A stretch of DNA of 64,000 nucleotides from the NCBI RefSeq assembly GCF_030272615.1, contig NC_081414.1, positions 1,323,001-1,387,000 on the forward strand. Direction: 5' to 3'. The stretch is from Cryptomeria japonica (Eukaryota > Streptophyta > Pinopsida > Cupressales > Cupressaceae). Positions within the stretch are counted from its first letter, which is position 1; the number at the start of each line of letters is the position of its first letter. Below, piece by piece: positions 1 to 11,040 of the stretch. The notes beneath the pieces were generated by a model. That model was not told where the DNA came from and ran no database searches. It was given only the letters and a program-made list of their open reading frames with translations. The translations under genes and the position numbers were made by a program.

Positions 1-99
1 AGTGAGCCATTCTAATTGAGAATTAGGATCAGCCTTAGGATCAGGTGGTGCTGCTATTGTTCCATAATGTGTGAGACTTTTTCCATTAATTTGCTCCAT
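1..99 (-). pseudogene. Ty1/copia gag N-terminus, cut by window edge
   Basis: Reading the minus strand from an ATG at 97-99, 33 codons stay open to the window edge. The predicted peptide starts M-E-Q-I-N-G-K-S-L and ends L-E-W-L-T, a hydrophilic start followed by a Trp-containing segment as in many plant copia gag proteins. The placement supports this reading: a primer-binding site and an LTR in the same minus orientation lie about 1.1 kb upstream (1186-1649). The rest of the element would lie left of the window, so I cannot tell whether the ORF is intact. The call rests mainly on context; a chance ORF of this length is possible. Confidence 0.45.
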
Positions 100-1185
100 A
101 CTTTAATTTTCCATGATGCATAATTATGTGGAGTTAAAGGTGGAAATTTATGAGGACTCATTGCAACAAAAATGAAAGAGCACAAGGAAAGAGAGGCACA
201 ATAACACAAGACACCCCCCCAAATTCACTCAATCAAAGACCCCCCCCAAAAGTGATGATTTGGCACTTTATACTTAGTGCGTGTACAATGGGCCACTTGC
301 AAAAAATGACAAAGTGGACTTCTGATTTCAATTTTACAATTGTCTCAATAGGGCCAAAAGAGACTCAAACTAATAGTGCAAGAGATCTAAACTAAGATCC
401 AAGCAATTTACAAGTACGAAATAGGCCAAATAAGACCAATATCTGAAAGTACAATTTCTACTTAAAATCTCTGAAATCTGATCATAGATTATGAAAGTAG
501 ATGGAAAAACATGCACTTTCAAAAAAATGACACCTGAAAAGGAGGTCGTATGAACTCAAACGAGGCCTTTGAAGTTGCAGAATTGAGGATTGGATAGGTA
601 CAGCTGAGAGAATCTGAAAATTCCAAAAAAACTATGCACCAAAACTAGAAAATAACCACATCACTGTGAAGAGAACGAAAAATTAGCCCAGATCAAAAAA
701 AATTGCACCCAAAAAGGAGCAAAATTGAGCAAGTTATGGGCCTCCAAAGTTGACCCAAAAATCCAAACTGCTCAACGGAGAGGGGTCTAAAATTTTCCAA
801 AGAAAATGCTGACTAGGCGCTGACTGAGTGCTGTTGATTGGGCGCTGACTCTGCACTGCTGACTGGGCAAAAAGTACGGATCCCAAAAATAATTTTCAAA
901 AAAAAATTTCAAACTGGAAAATAATTTTTATTTTATTTTTTTTGAAAAAAAATCCGAAAATTCCATACCGTACCGCCCGAATTGGACAGAAAATTTCCTC
1001 CACACCCAAAAATCGATTTTTGTCAAAATAGGTCGAATTTATACTCGATTTTTATGGAAACGGCCTCCCGGACGCAATGGGGAGGTTGAAAATGCTCTAA
1101 GATGCCTCCAAAAAATGTAGTCCCTCGGATCCGAAAATAGAAGCCTTCCACGATGTCTCCAAAAACCAATCAATGAAACCCCAAT
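100..1185 (-). other. Untranslated leader of the left copia element
   Basis: This stretch lies between the primer-binding site and the putative gag start of the minus-strand element. It has no convincing coding region; the small plus-strand ORFs have no recognisable domain. It contains short C-runs near 215-250 and A-rich blocks near 895-955. Both are ordinary for a long retrotransposon leader. Confidence 0.4.
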
Positions 1186-1198
1186 GGCTCTGATACCA
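1186..1198 (-). other. Primer-binding site, initiator-Met tRNA type
   Basis: The minus strand reads TGGTATCAGAGCC directly after the LTR end. This is the classic plant Ty1/copia PBS complementary to the 3' end of initiator methionine tRNA. It fixes the orientation (minus) and the 3' boundary of the 5' LTR. Confidence 0.85.
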
Positions 1199-1649
1199 TG
1201 TGAGATTTTGCCAAGATCAAGGGCACAATGAAAAGTATTAAAATAGAGACAAAAGAATGACAAGAACAAACTGTATTCTCATCAATATGAAAATGATCAA
1301 CTGGATTCACCAATACAATGAATATAGGCCTGCTTATATAGGCAAGGCCATATGGATGTACGAGCACACAATCATGACATGTGGCTCAATGAGAAACAAG
1401 GGTAGGTAAGAAATACTAGGGGTAGGTAGGAGAAATATTATAATATTCCACAAGAGGTGGATGACCCACCGAATGTGGAGTGTACCAACAAAACAAGACC
1501 ACAAAAGGTGGAATTTCTCCTACAAGCTCTATCCCTATGTGCACACTTCCCTAATTGTTTCAAATCCAAACTACGAAGAGATGCATTATCCTAAGTTAAC
1601 TTAAGTAAAGTGTAATAATATCCATAATGAATATTTATTTATACCAACA
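1199..1649 (-). repeat. 5' LTR of left copia element, 451 bp
   Basis: On the minus strand the LTR starts TGTTGGTATAAATA and ends CTCACA, immediately followed by the PBS, so both termini follow the TG...CA rule. The five bases next to its outer end (1650-1654, AAAAC) would be one copy of the target duplication; the partner copy is outside the window. The flanking sequence is a LINE remnant, so this element landed in an older LINE. Confidence 0.75.
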
Positions 1650-2160
1650 AAAACCTTTGTGATCCTCAAAAGAAGCCCAGAGGAAATCACGAAGAAGCTT
1701 CTCCAAATAGAGGTAAGAAGCATTTGAAGGCACCCAACAAGAAGAGAAATACACATGGGTGGCCATTAAAATCTTCAAGAAAACCTGGAACTTACTGGTC
1801 AAAGAAAGCAGCTTGGTAATCTAATAGGAAATCTTCTTCTCAATTCTAGCCAGAATAGAATTCCAGAGGTCAACAGGAGAAGCCTGAAAAGTAAAAGGAA
1901 TGCCGAAAAAATGAATGATTTCATCAGGTCCAATCTACTTCCAAACATACTCACAAACCCAGGGAGGCTTGGGAAGAAAGGATTGGTGATAACATTGGGT
2001 CTTGTTCCACTGAATGGGAGAACCTTAAGCCAAGCAAAAGGTATCCAGGCATTTAAGGGATTCTTTTATTTTTTGCTCCACTTCAAGGAGTGTGAGAAAA
2101 GAGTCATCAACAAATTGGCCATTGACAAGCTGATGCAATGACTTGAGCAAGGCAATGATA
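1650..2160 (-). pseudogene. LINE (L1-type) reverse transcriptase remnant
   Basis: The minus strand, read from about 2160 down to 1655, encodes a broken C-terminal half of a plant L1-type reverse transcriptase. The catalytic box appears as Q-F-V-D-D-S-F-L (around 2100-2117; family consensus Y/F-A-D-D). Downstream are W-N-S-I-L-A-R-I-E-K-K and then L-S-L-T-S-K-F-Q, the segments that follow the palm domain in plant LINEs. Further downstream is a Y-L-E-K-L-L-R-D-F-L-W stretch, equivalent to the conserved ...I...R-R-F-L-W block. Several in-frame stops are present. The remnant is cut on its downstream side by the copia LTR at 1649. Endonuclease and RNase H parts are not visible. Confidence 0.7.
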
Positions 2161-2434
2161 CAAATAATAATATTAAGAAAAAAAATTGTCAAATATTATA
2201 TATTGGTACATGAACATTTTTTTAATTGGTTTTATTGATTATTTGGAGAGTTTTGTATTTATTGTGGCCTAAAAACAAAATATTAAATTCATCAACTAAC
2301 TTCATTATAAGCTTTGATAGTTATAGTTTCACCTATGTTCTCATTAAAATATTGTCAATATAATGTTTGATTTTATTTTTAAAATATTTATACAAATAAT
2401 AATTGTATATGTTGGAATTGGAAACCAAAATTGT
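2161..2434. other. AT-rich sequence without recognised feature
   Basis: Strongly AT-rich, no coding pattern and no clear repeat boundary. It is flank of the LTR that begins at 2435 and may be the decayed upstream part of the LINE. Confidence 0.3.
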
Positions 2435-2465
2435 TGTAAAACCAAATAAGATTCAACCAAATAAA

Positions 2466-2821
2466 TGTTAGAGTAATTGGGTCTTTCCTTGGTTAATTAA
2501 ACAATATTTGTTTAATTCTTTAACTTCCCTATTATCTTTTACACTTAAGCTAACATTAGGTGCATAATAATTAATTATTATGTGCAAGCCTAGGGTTTTC
2601 CCTTTTAGGGTTTCTTGACCTATTAAAGGTCAATTTTCTTTTCTTTGTATCATTATGTCATTACACATTTTGGTGAATATTAAGCTCTCCTCTTTTGAGC
2701 ATATTTTCCTATGTTTTGTTCTACAGATTGTTCTTGCTTCATTGCTTCTCCTTGTGACATATTGTTTTAGCTTCCAGAAGATCTTTAGGCTCCTATGGTG
2801 TTGTGTTTCTCAACTCCAACA
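2466..2821 (+). repeat. 5' LTR of the complete copia element
   Basis: 356 bp, starting TGTTAGAGTAATTGGG and ending CAACTCCAACA. It matches 8377-8746 over its whole length but lacks about 12 bp near 2577 (an ATTAATTCTTTT-type duplication in the 3' copy) and 2 bp in a T-run near 2715. Confidence 0.95.
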
Positions 2822-2833
2822 TTGTATCAGAGC
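2822..2833 (+). other. Primer-binding site of the complete copia element
   Basis: TTGTATCAGAGC directly follows the 5' LTR. It differs from the usual TGGTATCAGAGC initiator-Met PBS by one base (G to T), probably a later mutation. Confidence 0.85.
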
Positions 2834-4130
2834 TTAGATCTGCAATTATCTGTTCTTGTTTTTGAGAATTTTTGCATTGTAAGCAGATCTGGCGTTTCAG
2901 GCAATTTTTTTTGTGTGCTTAGGGATAGTCCTTTTTTCTTAGCACTTTGGGCCCAAACGGACTTCACCATCGTGCTCAGAAGGCCCAAAAACCCTTATAG
3001 TCATATAAAATTTGTCTATTTTTGACTCCTGAGCATCTGGGTGAATTTTTTCTCCAAAACCAGGTCGTACGGCTTTGGCACGCAAATCAAGAAAAAAATT
3101 CAAAAAAAAAAAATTTGCCCTTTTACGGCATACAGGCCGGATTTTTTATTTTTTTTTTTAAATCAAAAAAAGGAAAAAGGCGAAAAAAGGCAGTTTATTT
3201 TTCAAATTTTTTTTGGTTTTATCGCAGGGTACCGAACCTGACAGTCTGGCCGCCATACGGCCTACCGGACCTGTCAGTCTGGCCCCCTTCGGCCCTTCTT
3301 TCCAGCCTCTGTGGCTGCCGCCGACCCCTCTAGCCACCGTCGTCACCTCTATGGCCCCCTCTGTCGCGCTGCCCACCGCTCGCTGCGTTGCCACCCGCTC
3401 CGCCTAGCTGCCACGCCTCCCCACTGCGCTCAGCCCGCCGCGCAGCCACCAACGCCTGCTCCGCTCCATAACACCTCCTCTTCTCCACCTGTGCTCCTCC
3501 CACCGCCCACCATTCCACCACTCCTCCTCAAAGCACCGCCAAAGTGCCACCGGAGCCTGGCTCCTCCACCGGACCACCACCCTCTAGCCTTTTTGAGGGG
3601 GGGTTTGTTTTTTGGCCCTATCTTGATCATCCGGAGTCATTTTTTGGAAAATGAATAGGTGTCGGAAAGATGGTTCCGAGCTGGACATCGTGGAGTTGGA
3701 TGTTTTTCCCGAATCTGATATTTGACTATACTTTTTCCCAATCAAATTCGGGCTTCTTTTCTGCACTTTCGGGGCCGTAGATTGTGCAAACGAACTCCAT
3801 TTTTTTAAAAATGAATAGGCATTGGAAAGCTCTCAACATGCTCTATTCGGATTTGTGATATTTTTTCTCATAATTTTCATTAGGTACATGAGATATCAAT
3901 TTGAAGTTTTTTTGCTTATGCACTACTTCCTTCTCATCATCTCGTATTAGGGTTTGGGTTTATCTATTGTGGGGGGGTATTTTTTCTCGCTTTCTGTCAT
4001 TTATATCAGAAATCAAGAACACCAAAACTCTCAAAACAAACAAACCCTTCTGCATCTTCTGTCTATTCTAAAAGATCACATAATAAAAAAAACCAACAAG
4101 CAGGTGCAGGTGCAGAGTTTTTATGTTCTC
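2834..4130 (+). other. Leader of the complete copia element with GC-rich core
   Basis: About 1.3 kb between the PBS and the gag start. Positions roughly 3230-3600 are strikingly C/G-rich (CCGCC, GCCACC and CTCCTCC words) compared with the surrounding AT-rich sequence. Several overlapping short ORFs exist on both strands here. They are low-complexity Pro/Ser/Ala products of the base composition and I do not call them genes. Confidence 0.6.
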
Positions 4131-5016
4131 ATGGCAAATCCTTTAGTTGAGTTGTTGAATTCACACAACTATCACACCTGGAAGCCCCGCATCACGAGGC
4201 TTCTTAGGGCATGGGGGTTGTGGTCTTGTTTGGATGAGGTTCAACCAGTATTGTAGCATCCTTATGAGCTTCTTCAGCACAGGAACAAGATGGATGAGGC
4301 CATGGGTTTGCTCTCTTTGCATGTCTCCAACAGTCTTCTATTTCACCTTGATGAGCTGCTCACTCCTCGGGCTATGTGGTTGAAGTTTGATTCTCTCTTT
4401 GGGAGGGTTAATGACATTCAGGCATTATAGATTGAGGCAGAGTTTGTTTCTTTGTCACCTGATTCCTTTCCCACTATTGAGGATTTTTTGAACAAGTTCA
4501 AGACTACAAGATCTGTTCTTCAGGGATGTGGCAAGATCAAGACAGACATAGTGTATTCACTTGATTCTTTTGAAGCTTTGGGGTCACTTTCAGTTTTTTG
4601 CCTCTGCTTTCTACTCCACCATGGATGGCTTGGGTGCTCATTTCAACATGCCTACCTTTGATGTCTTTTGTGAGTGTTTGTCTCGTGAGCAGTCTCACCT
4701 TTCTCAGCTGGATAAGCTCTTAGGCTCCAAGAACAAAGCATTGGTTGCTCAGTCCTCTAAGGAGAAGGAGAAACAAAAGCAGAAATTGAAGCCCAAGAAG
4801 AATTCTGCAGGCAGTGAGTCTTCCTCTAAGCCACCTCCTAAGTCTGATTCTAAACCTTCTGTTCCTCCAAAACAAGGGAAATCTTTACAGTCTGGTGAGT
4901 CTTCTTCCAAGTCTAAGAAGAAATCAGGAGACACTTGCAGTTTTTGTGGCAAGGAAGGATATCCAGTTTCCAAGTGTTGGAAACATTTAGAGGCTTTAGA
5001 GGAAGCCATGTCGTAG
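4131..5016 (+). pseudogene. gag: copia gag (UBN2-type) with degenerate zinc knuckle
   Basis: Capsid-like protein that would package element RNA. The start at 4131 (M-A-N-P-L-V-E-L-L-N) is followed by H-N-Y-H-T-W-K, the usual N-terminal gag motif of copia elements, and then a helical capsid region. A stop at about 4254 and a frame change near 4560-4590 break it. A Lys/Ser/Pro-rich stretch (4750-4925) precedes a zinc knuckle at about 4936-4977, reading C-S-F-C-G-K-E-G-Y-P-V-S-K-C. The histidine expected in CX2CX4HX4C is a tyrosine here, so nucleic-acid binding would be impaired. The reading ends at a TAG at 5014-5016, beyond which protease-like sequence continues. Confidence 0.85.
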
Positions 5017-6260
5017 CATCACATCTCCTCACCTCAAGCATCTTCTCCTTCCATAGGGAATGGTCATGCTCTCACTACTCAAGCTATGACCTATGGGTCC
5101 ACATGGATACTAGATTTTGGTGCTTCTCACCATATGACTCACACTCAACAGTTGGTTACTTCTCTTACCTCTTGTGGTATTTCACAAATTGCAGTGGGTG
5201 ACTCAGTTCAGCTTTCAGTCTTGGGTTCAGGTTCCGTCTCTTTGGATGGGGGTACTCTGTAGGATGTTCTAGTTGTCCTTGACATCTCGACGAACCTCCT
5301 ATCCATTTATCAGATTTGCCACTCTGGATCTGGTAAGACAGTTGAGTTCTCACCACATGATGTGGTTATTCGAGATCTCCATGACCCTAATTTGGTTGTG
5401 GCTACTGGGAGTGTTGATACTGCATCTCGTCTCTATAGATTTGATGACTTTGAGCCCCCTTCGGGTACAGGTTCATCTCTTATAGCACATGCAGATTCAG
5501 TGAGTCATCTTTGGCATGAGCGCTTGGGCCATGTCAATTATAGATATCTTCAACAGATGAGTACACAGGCACTTGTTCTTGGGCTCCCACAGATTTCTTG
5601 CACTGATGGTGTTTGTCATGGTTGTGTGCTTGGCAAACATCATCGAGATCCCTTTCCGAAGGGAAGAGCCTCTCGTGCTTTCACACCCTTGGAGTTGATT
5701 CACAGTGATCTTATGTCATTTCCCACTCCTTCTTTTCCTGGGGCCAAGTATGTACTCACTTTTTATTGATTCCTTCTCCAGACGCACATGGGTGTACTTT
5801 CTTAAGTACAAGTCTGATGTCTTTGATTCCTTTCGAGTCTTCAAGATATTTGTAGAGAAGCAATTTGGTTGTTCTATTCGGCGGATATGTACAGATAATA
5901 GGGGGGAGTATGTGAATCAAGCTTTCAGATATTTTTGCACTGAGCATGGTTTGCAGCATCAGTTTACTGTTCCCTACACCCCTCATCAGAATGGTGTCAT
6001 TGAGCGCAAGAATAAAACTTTACGGGAGATGGCGAATTGTATGATTCAGTCCAGGTCCATGGATTCATCTTTTTGGGCTGAGGCAGTCGGTTGTGCCAAC
6101 TATATTCAGAATCGGATGCCTCACAAGGCGATTCGACATATGACTCCTGAGGAGGCTTGGTCTCATGACAAGCCTGATGTTTATTTTTTCTGAGTGTTTG
6201 GCAGTGAGGCATGGGCTTTTATTTCTAATGCTCAGAGGAAATCCATGTAGCGGAAGAGTC
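5017..6260 (+). pseudogene. copia protease and integrase
   Basis: Protease: W-I-L-D-F-G-A-S-H-H-M-T at about 5104-5139. The catalytic triplet in the family is D-S/T-G; here it is D-F-G, so the enzyme is probably dead. Integrase: the zinc-binding HHCC part is visible (L-W-H-E-R-L-G-H-V-N, then C-H-G-C-V-L-G-K, about 5510-5640). The DDE core follows after a frame change near 5760: D-S-F-S-R-R-T-W, T-D-N-R-G-E, and H-Q-N-G-V-I-E-R-K-N (5768-6012), retaining the two Asp and the Glu. The C-terminal part continues through E-E-A-W-S-H-D and beyond a stop at about 6191. Integrase before RT places the element in Ty1/copia. Confidence 0.9.
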
Positions 6261-7480
6261 GACCCCTCATTTTTGTTGGCTACTATGAGGATGTTAAGGC
6301 ATATAGATTGTTTGATCCTGATTCTAGAGAGGTCTTGTTTCAACGGGATGTTCAGTTTGATGAGTGCCTTCCCACAATGGATACCCCGACTCCAGTGTCT
6401 ACTCCTCTGCCTACTCCGACCACTGCACCCCTTCATGATCTTTTTTAGGATGATTCTGATGATGGTGTTGATGATCCACCATCCCCACCTCCACTTGCTC
6501 CACCTCAGATGCCCAAGTGGGCTCGCCTTACTATTGAGGCGGCAGGTCCTATGGTCGATGATCCTTTAGATACTCATCGCACCCGTTCTCATACTATGGG
6601 TTCTAGTCTTTTGAGTCATGCTATTTTAGATGATCCTCAGAAGTTTTCAGAGGCTATCGGACACCCTAAGTGGGATTGTGCTATGGAGGAGGAGTATTCT
6701 TCTTTGATGAGGAATCATACTTGGGATCTCTGTCCTCTTCCTAAGGGCAGAAAGATGGTTAGGTGCCACTGGTTGTATCGCACTAAGTATGTTGTTGATG
6801 GTTCCATTGATAAGTACAAATCATGTCTTGTTGCAAAGGGGTTTTCACAGGTTGAGGGTATTGATTACTCCGAGACATTTGCCCCTGTCGCCAAGATGAA
6901 CTCCATTCGCTTTGTCCTATCTCTTGCAGCTTCTCAGGGATGACCTATTTTTCAGATGGATGTGAAGAGTGCCTTCTTGCATGGGGATCTACAGGAGGAA
7001 ATCTACATGGAGCAGCCTCAAGGATTTTTGCAGGACAGTTCTTTGGTTTGCAGACTTTGGTGTTCCTTGTATGGTCTCAAACAGGCCCCTCAGGCTTGGT
7101 ATGAGAAGATGGATTCTTTCTTGCTCTCCACTGGGTTCACTCGCAGTCATTCTGATCACACAGTGTATATTCAGCTTCTTGAGGGTGTGATCCTAATTCT
7201 CATGCTATATGTTGATGATCTCCTCCTCACAGGTAGCTCCTCCTCTATGATTCATCATATTGAGCGTGCCTTGATGGATCAGTTTGAGATGCCAGATCTT
7301 GGTCTTCTGCACTATTTCCTTGGTCTTCAGGTGATTCAGTCTTCTAATGGGATCTACATTTACCAGCAGAAGTATGCTCTTGACATGCTTCGGCGCTTTG
7401 GCATGCTTGATTGCAAGCTTGCTCCCACTCTTTTTCAGTCGAGGTTGTTTTGGTTACTGCTTGTCCCACCCCTTCAGTAG
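6261..7480 (+). pseudogene. copia reverse transcriptase
   Basis: After a Pro/Asp-rich linker (6380-6520), the RT domain shows W-D-C-A-M-E-E-E-Y, W-L-Y-R-T-K-Y, the K-G-F-S-Q segment, F-A-P-V-A-K-M, F-Q-M-D-V-K-S-A-F-L-H-G, Y-G-L-K-Q-A-P and the catalytic Y-V-D-D-L-L-L-T (about 7207-7230). Both catalytic aspartates of YVDD are present. A TGA at 6941-6943 interrupts the frame just before the F-Q-M-D-V motif, and the frame is lost again near 7440-7480. The stretch is otherwise well preserved. Confidence 0.93.
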
Positions 7481-8166
7481 ATTCTACACTTTATAGGTAG
7501 TTGGTTGACAGTTTGTTGTACTTGACTCACACTCGTCCTAATATTTCCTTTGCGGTTAGCCTTATCTCTTGATTCTCCCATGATCCTCATGAGAGTCATT
7601 GGCAAGCAGCTAAATGTATTTTGAGGTACATTCAGGGCACTAGTACTCATTGCATTCACTACACATCAGGGGAACCTCACATTGTTGCCTACATTGACTC
7701 AGATTGGGCTTCTGATGTCACTGATTGAAGGTCTACTTCTGTCTTTGTTTTCTGTCTTGGCTCTGGTCCTATCACATGGTCTTGCAAGAAGCAGATTGCT
7801 CATGCATTATCATCTACAGAGGCTGAGTACCGCACTGTTGTGCTCGCCAGTCAGGAGATCTTATGGCTACGCCAGTTGATGATTGAGTTTGGTTTTCCTC
7901 CTGATAGTCCCACTATTCTTTGGTGTGACAATCAGAGTGCTATTCATATTTCCTACAACCTAGTAGAGCATCAGTAGACGAAGCACATTGAGCTTCACAT
8001 GCATTTCATTCGCCAGTTGGTCCAAGATGGTGTTCTCATTCTGGAGTACATTCCCACTGTCGAGCAGGTTGCAGACATCTTCACGAAACCTTTTGCATCG
8101 CCATGCTATCTTCAGTTGCGCTCTATGCTTAGGGTGAAGGAAGTTGTCCTTGGGGGGACTTTATGA
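7481..8166 (+). pseudogene. copia RNase H domain and polyprotein end
   Basis: Recognisable pieces in shifting frames are Y-I-D-S-D-W-A-S-D (about 7690-7720), S-S-T-E-A-E-Y (about 7810-7830), W-C-D-N-Q-S-A-I (about 7922-7945), K-H-I-E-L-H and the terminal V-A-D-I-F-T-K-P segment. The last codons before TGA at 8164-8166 read V-V-L-G-G-T-L. Premature stops occur at about 7726 and 7977, and frames change at about 7480-7560. The order D...E...D matches the RNase H catalytic residues of copia elements. Confidence 0.88.
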
Positions 8167-8367
8167 GGCCTTCCTTACTTCTTTTTCTTTCAGCATGTTC
8201 TTTTATCTCTTTTTGGAGAGGAGTTTTTTCCCACTGGGTTTTCTCCTTTTCTTCGTTTCATAGAGATTTCATTGTATTTGGGTACCTGATCAGGCCTTGT
8301 TGTCGAGACCCATCTTTCCTTCTTTTAGTAGTTGTTCTAGGTTTTATCTTCTCCCTAAGTCTATATT

Positions 8368-8376
8368 AAGGGGGGG
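8368..8376 (+). other. Polypurine tract of the complete copia element
   Basis: AAGGGGGGG-type tract directly preceding the 3' LTR at 8377; it is the plus-strand primer site of LTR retrotransposons. Confidence 0.85.
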
Positions 8377-8746
8377 TGTTAGAGTAATTGGGTCTATACT
8401 TGATTAATTAAACAATATTTGTTTAATTCTTTAAGTTCCCTATTATCTTTTACACTTAAGCTAACATTAGGTGCATAATAATTAATTCTTTTATTAATTA
8501 TTATGTGTAAGCCTAGGGTTTTCCCTTTTAGGGTTTCTTGACCTATTAAAGGTCAATTTTCTTTTCTTTGTATCATTATTTCATTACACATTTTGGTGAA
8601 TATTGGGCTCTCCTCTTTTGAGCATATTTTCCTGTGTTTTTTGTTCTGCAGATTGTTCTTGCTTCATTGTTTCTCCTTGTGATAGATTGTTTTAGCTTGC
8701 AGAAGATCTTTAGGCTCCTGTGGTGTTGTGTTTCTCAACTCCAACA
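8377..8746 (+). repeat. 3' LTR of the complete copia element
   Basis: 370 bp, TGTTAGAGTAATTGGG to CAACTCCAACA, followed by the target duplication ATAAA at 8747-8751. See the 5' LTR for differences. Confidence 0.95.
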
Positions 8747-9454
8747 ATAAACCCTAGTTCTACAATCAATCCACCATACACCAATGAAGAACTTAAAAAC
8801 ATGCAAAACAACAAATATGAAATGATTATGCCATTCACATACTCATAGGGTTTGATATCTATTGTTTCCTATCTCCATTGCTCTTACTTGTTATTGATTA
8901 TGGTTTCTCTCAAATTTTGTCTGTGCACAAGAGCTCTATAGAGAATAGATGTGGTTGAATATGTAAGTTGATAAAGTGTAGGTGCTTAGCCACTTTCTCC
9001 TTATTGGAAAGAGAGAGGAAGAGGTCTCTTTTATAGGAAATACCCTAGAAATGGAAGGCTAGGATTGAGAGGTGGAAGGATAAATGGTTGACTCAGATTA
9101 GAGGGTAGGTATAGAAAATAATAATATATTAAAGAGGTGGTTAGAGGTAAGTTAAGAGATGAATGACACTTGTTATGGAGGAAAAAAGCTGAAGAATTAA
9201 TTAAATAAATAAAGATTTATTTAATTAATAGAAGAGGTGGGGCCAATTAAATAAATAAAATATTTATTTAATTTAGGGAAAGGATAATTTAAATAAATTA
9301 ATTAAAAATTATTTAAATGTGAAAAGGCTAGAAGAGGATTAATAAATTAATTAAATAAATATATATATATTTAATTAATAGGAAGTTTAGGATAAAATAA
9401 TTAAATAAATAAAATATTTATTTAATTAGGCTAGGAAAATTTTAGGTGTCTACA

Positions 9455-11040
9455 TTTTGCCCCTCTTTGAGACAATGTAGCTTGTCGCATTGTTTCAAAT
9501 AAAAATAATATTTCAATAATATAGAAGGTTACCCCAAGTAAGGATGATGGCATGCCCCCTCAAGAGATTGGGTGAAAAATTTGCGAAAGATTCACACAAT
9601 CTCTCGACAAAAAGAGAGGAAACATAAGGTGTAATGCTTAAAACTACATATGCGATAGGACAAATAGATTTCTAGAGATAGAGTTGGAAATGTGATAGAC
9701 AAATATTGTTCATGAAGCTAAAGCAACAAATGTGATAAACAAATTTTGTTGATGAAATTGACTGTCAAATTGATAAAATTGAACGGTTGCCCCAATAAGA
9801 TAAGCTAAGTGACAGCTAATGAAGCTACAACGACAAATGTGATAGACAAATGTGATAGACAAATGTTGTTGATGAAGATGAAGCAACAAATGTGATAAAT
9901 AGATACGGCTGATGAAACTGATAAAGCTGACAAAGTTGATAGGATTAAAAGTTGATTTAAAGCTTGATGTAAGTTGATAAAGTTGATAGAGTTGATGTTG
10001 ATGCGACTGTGTTTGCTTGCAGGTTAATCTTGAGGAGGGGTTCCATCACCAAATATAGGGGATTGGACCATCATCAGGAGCTCAAAGGCCTTCAAGACAA
10101 GATGGTTCTGAGGGTGAGAGCTCATCATAGCTCCCTTGGATCCAGTTTTGTATCAGTGCTTAGTTTTTTGTATGATGATATAGACACCTATGAGTGATGT
10201 TGTAGCCATTTTTGAGATATTGACATCATTGTATCATGACACTTATTATATCTTGATATATATGAGATGAGACATATTGTTGGTAGCTATATGCTTATAT
10301 GATGATGCATGATGATTATGATGTTTACTTATGATGGATGCAATACAGTTTATGTATGACACTGCATGATGATGCATATGTAATGCAATGATGGAATGCT
10401 TATGATGTAGTTTTTTTATGCCATGATTTTTGTATGCCCCTAGTATGATTATGATGTATATCCTATACTATGATTCTATGATGTTATTATACGATGGATG
10501 AATTCATTTATGATGATTATACATACTAATCTGATGAATGTAGGACGAATTATGTGGTGATGTAGGATGCATGATTTTAGTTTTGGTGTGTCATTATACT
10601 CATCCAAATGATGCATGGCTACATGGGACAAAGAAAAATGAAGAAATTAGGCAACGAAAGGTCGAATATATGGAGATAAAATGAGCTTCTTGTGCGTGTA
10701 TCATCATTGATCTTATTATAGCAGATGTGTTGTGACCATCTAGATATAGAATCAAACTAGATAATCATTATATCATTTGCATGGAGATCAGACAGTCGCA
10801 AACAAGGAATGCCCATGTTCACACTAGACCCATAGTGTCCTCATATCCTTGGATGAGCCATAGTGCTACTAAGAGACCATCTACAAGCAGAAAATAGGTG
10901 ATCGTGCCCCATCCCAACCACTCTATTCCATAGACATCCTTGAGAAGCATAGGAAACATGACACCACAAAAGATCAAATCAAAATGAAATCAAAGACTTG
11001 ACACTAACAAATACTAAAATCTTCAAGTCACAAATGCTTC
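9455..11040 (-). other. 3' internal part of the TGTAGACACC element
   Basis: On the minus strand a purine tract (AGAGGGGCAAAA, 9455-9466) abuts the LTR start, so the sequence to its right should be the 3' untranslated end of that element. It contains no recognisable coding region. The stretch 9690-9990 has irregular repeats, and 10200-10560 is rich in ATGATG words of low complexity. Confidence 0.5.
9690..9990. repeat. Irregular short repeats, AAATGTGATA/GTTGATGAA words
   Basis: The words ACAAATGTGATA(G/A)ACAAAT and TTGATGAA(G/A) recur several times at uneven spacing between about 9690 and 9990, followed by AAAGTTGATA(G) words to 9990. The array is imperfect and looks like replication slippage inside an untranslated region. 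Confidence 0.55.

Larger units (their letters stand above)
2466..8746 (+). mobile_element. Complete Ty1/copia LTR retrotransposon, coding region decayed
   Basis: The element has a 5' LTR (2466-2821), PBS, gag, protease, integrase, reverse transcriptase and RNase H in copia order, a PPT (8368-8376) and a 3' LTR (8377-8746). It is flanked by a perfect 5-bp target duplication, ATAAA, at 2461-2465 and 8747-8751. Integrase precedes RT, which defines Ty1/copia rather than Ty3/gypsy. The LTRs differ by two small indels (about 12 bp and 2 bp) and scattered substitutions, so the insertion is not recent. Stops, frameshifts and lost catalytic residues make the polyprotein non-functional as written. Confidence 0.95.
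2435..9454 (-). repeat. Older LTR (TGTAGACACC family) split by a copia insertion
   Basis: On the minus strand this LTR starts TGTAGACACC at 9454 and ends GGTTTTACA at 2435. It is split at 2466-8746 by the complete copia element; without that insertion it is about 735 bp. An uninterrupted relative lies at 30032-30785 and shows the same order: the CCAA...ATAAA-CCCTAG segment, AT-rich inverted words such as TTAATTAAATAAATA, and the GGTGTCTACA end. A purine-rich tract follows its outer end on the minus strand (9455-9466), which marks it as a 3' LTR. The body of this element would therefore extend to the right of 9466. Confidence 0.75.

Noticed and set aside
3022-3658. Overlapping Pro/Ala/Ser-rich ORFs on both strands
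   Set aside because: They are by-products of a GC-rich leader inside a copia element, with no domain and no consistent frame.
9190-9440. MITE or hairpin element suggested by TTAATTAAATAAATA inverted words
   Set aside because: The same words occur in the related LTR at 30540-30770, so they are part of that LTR family rather than a separate insertion.
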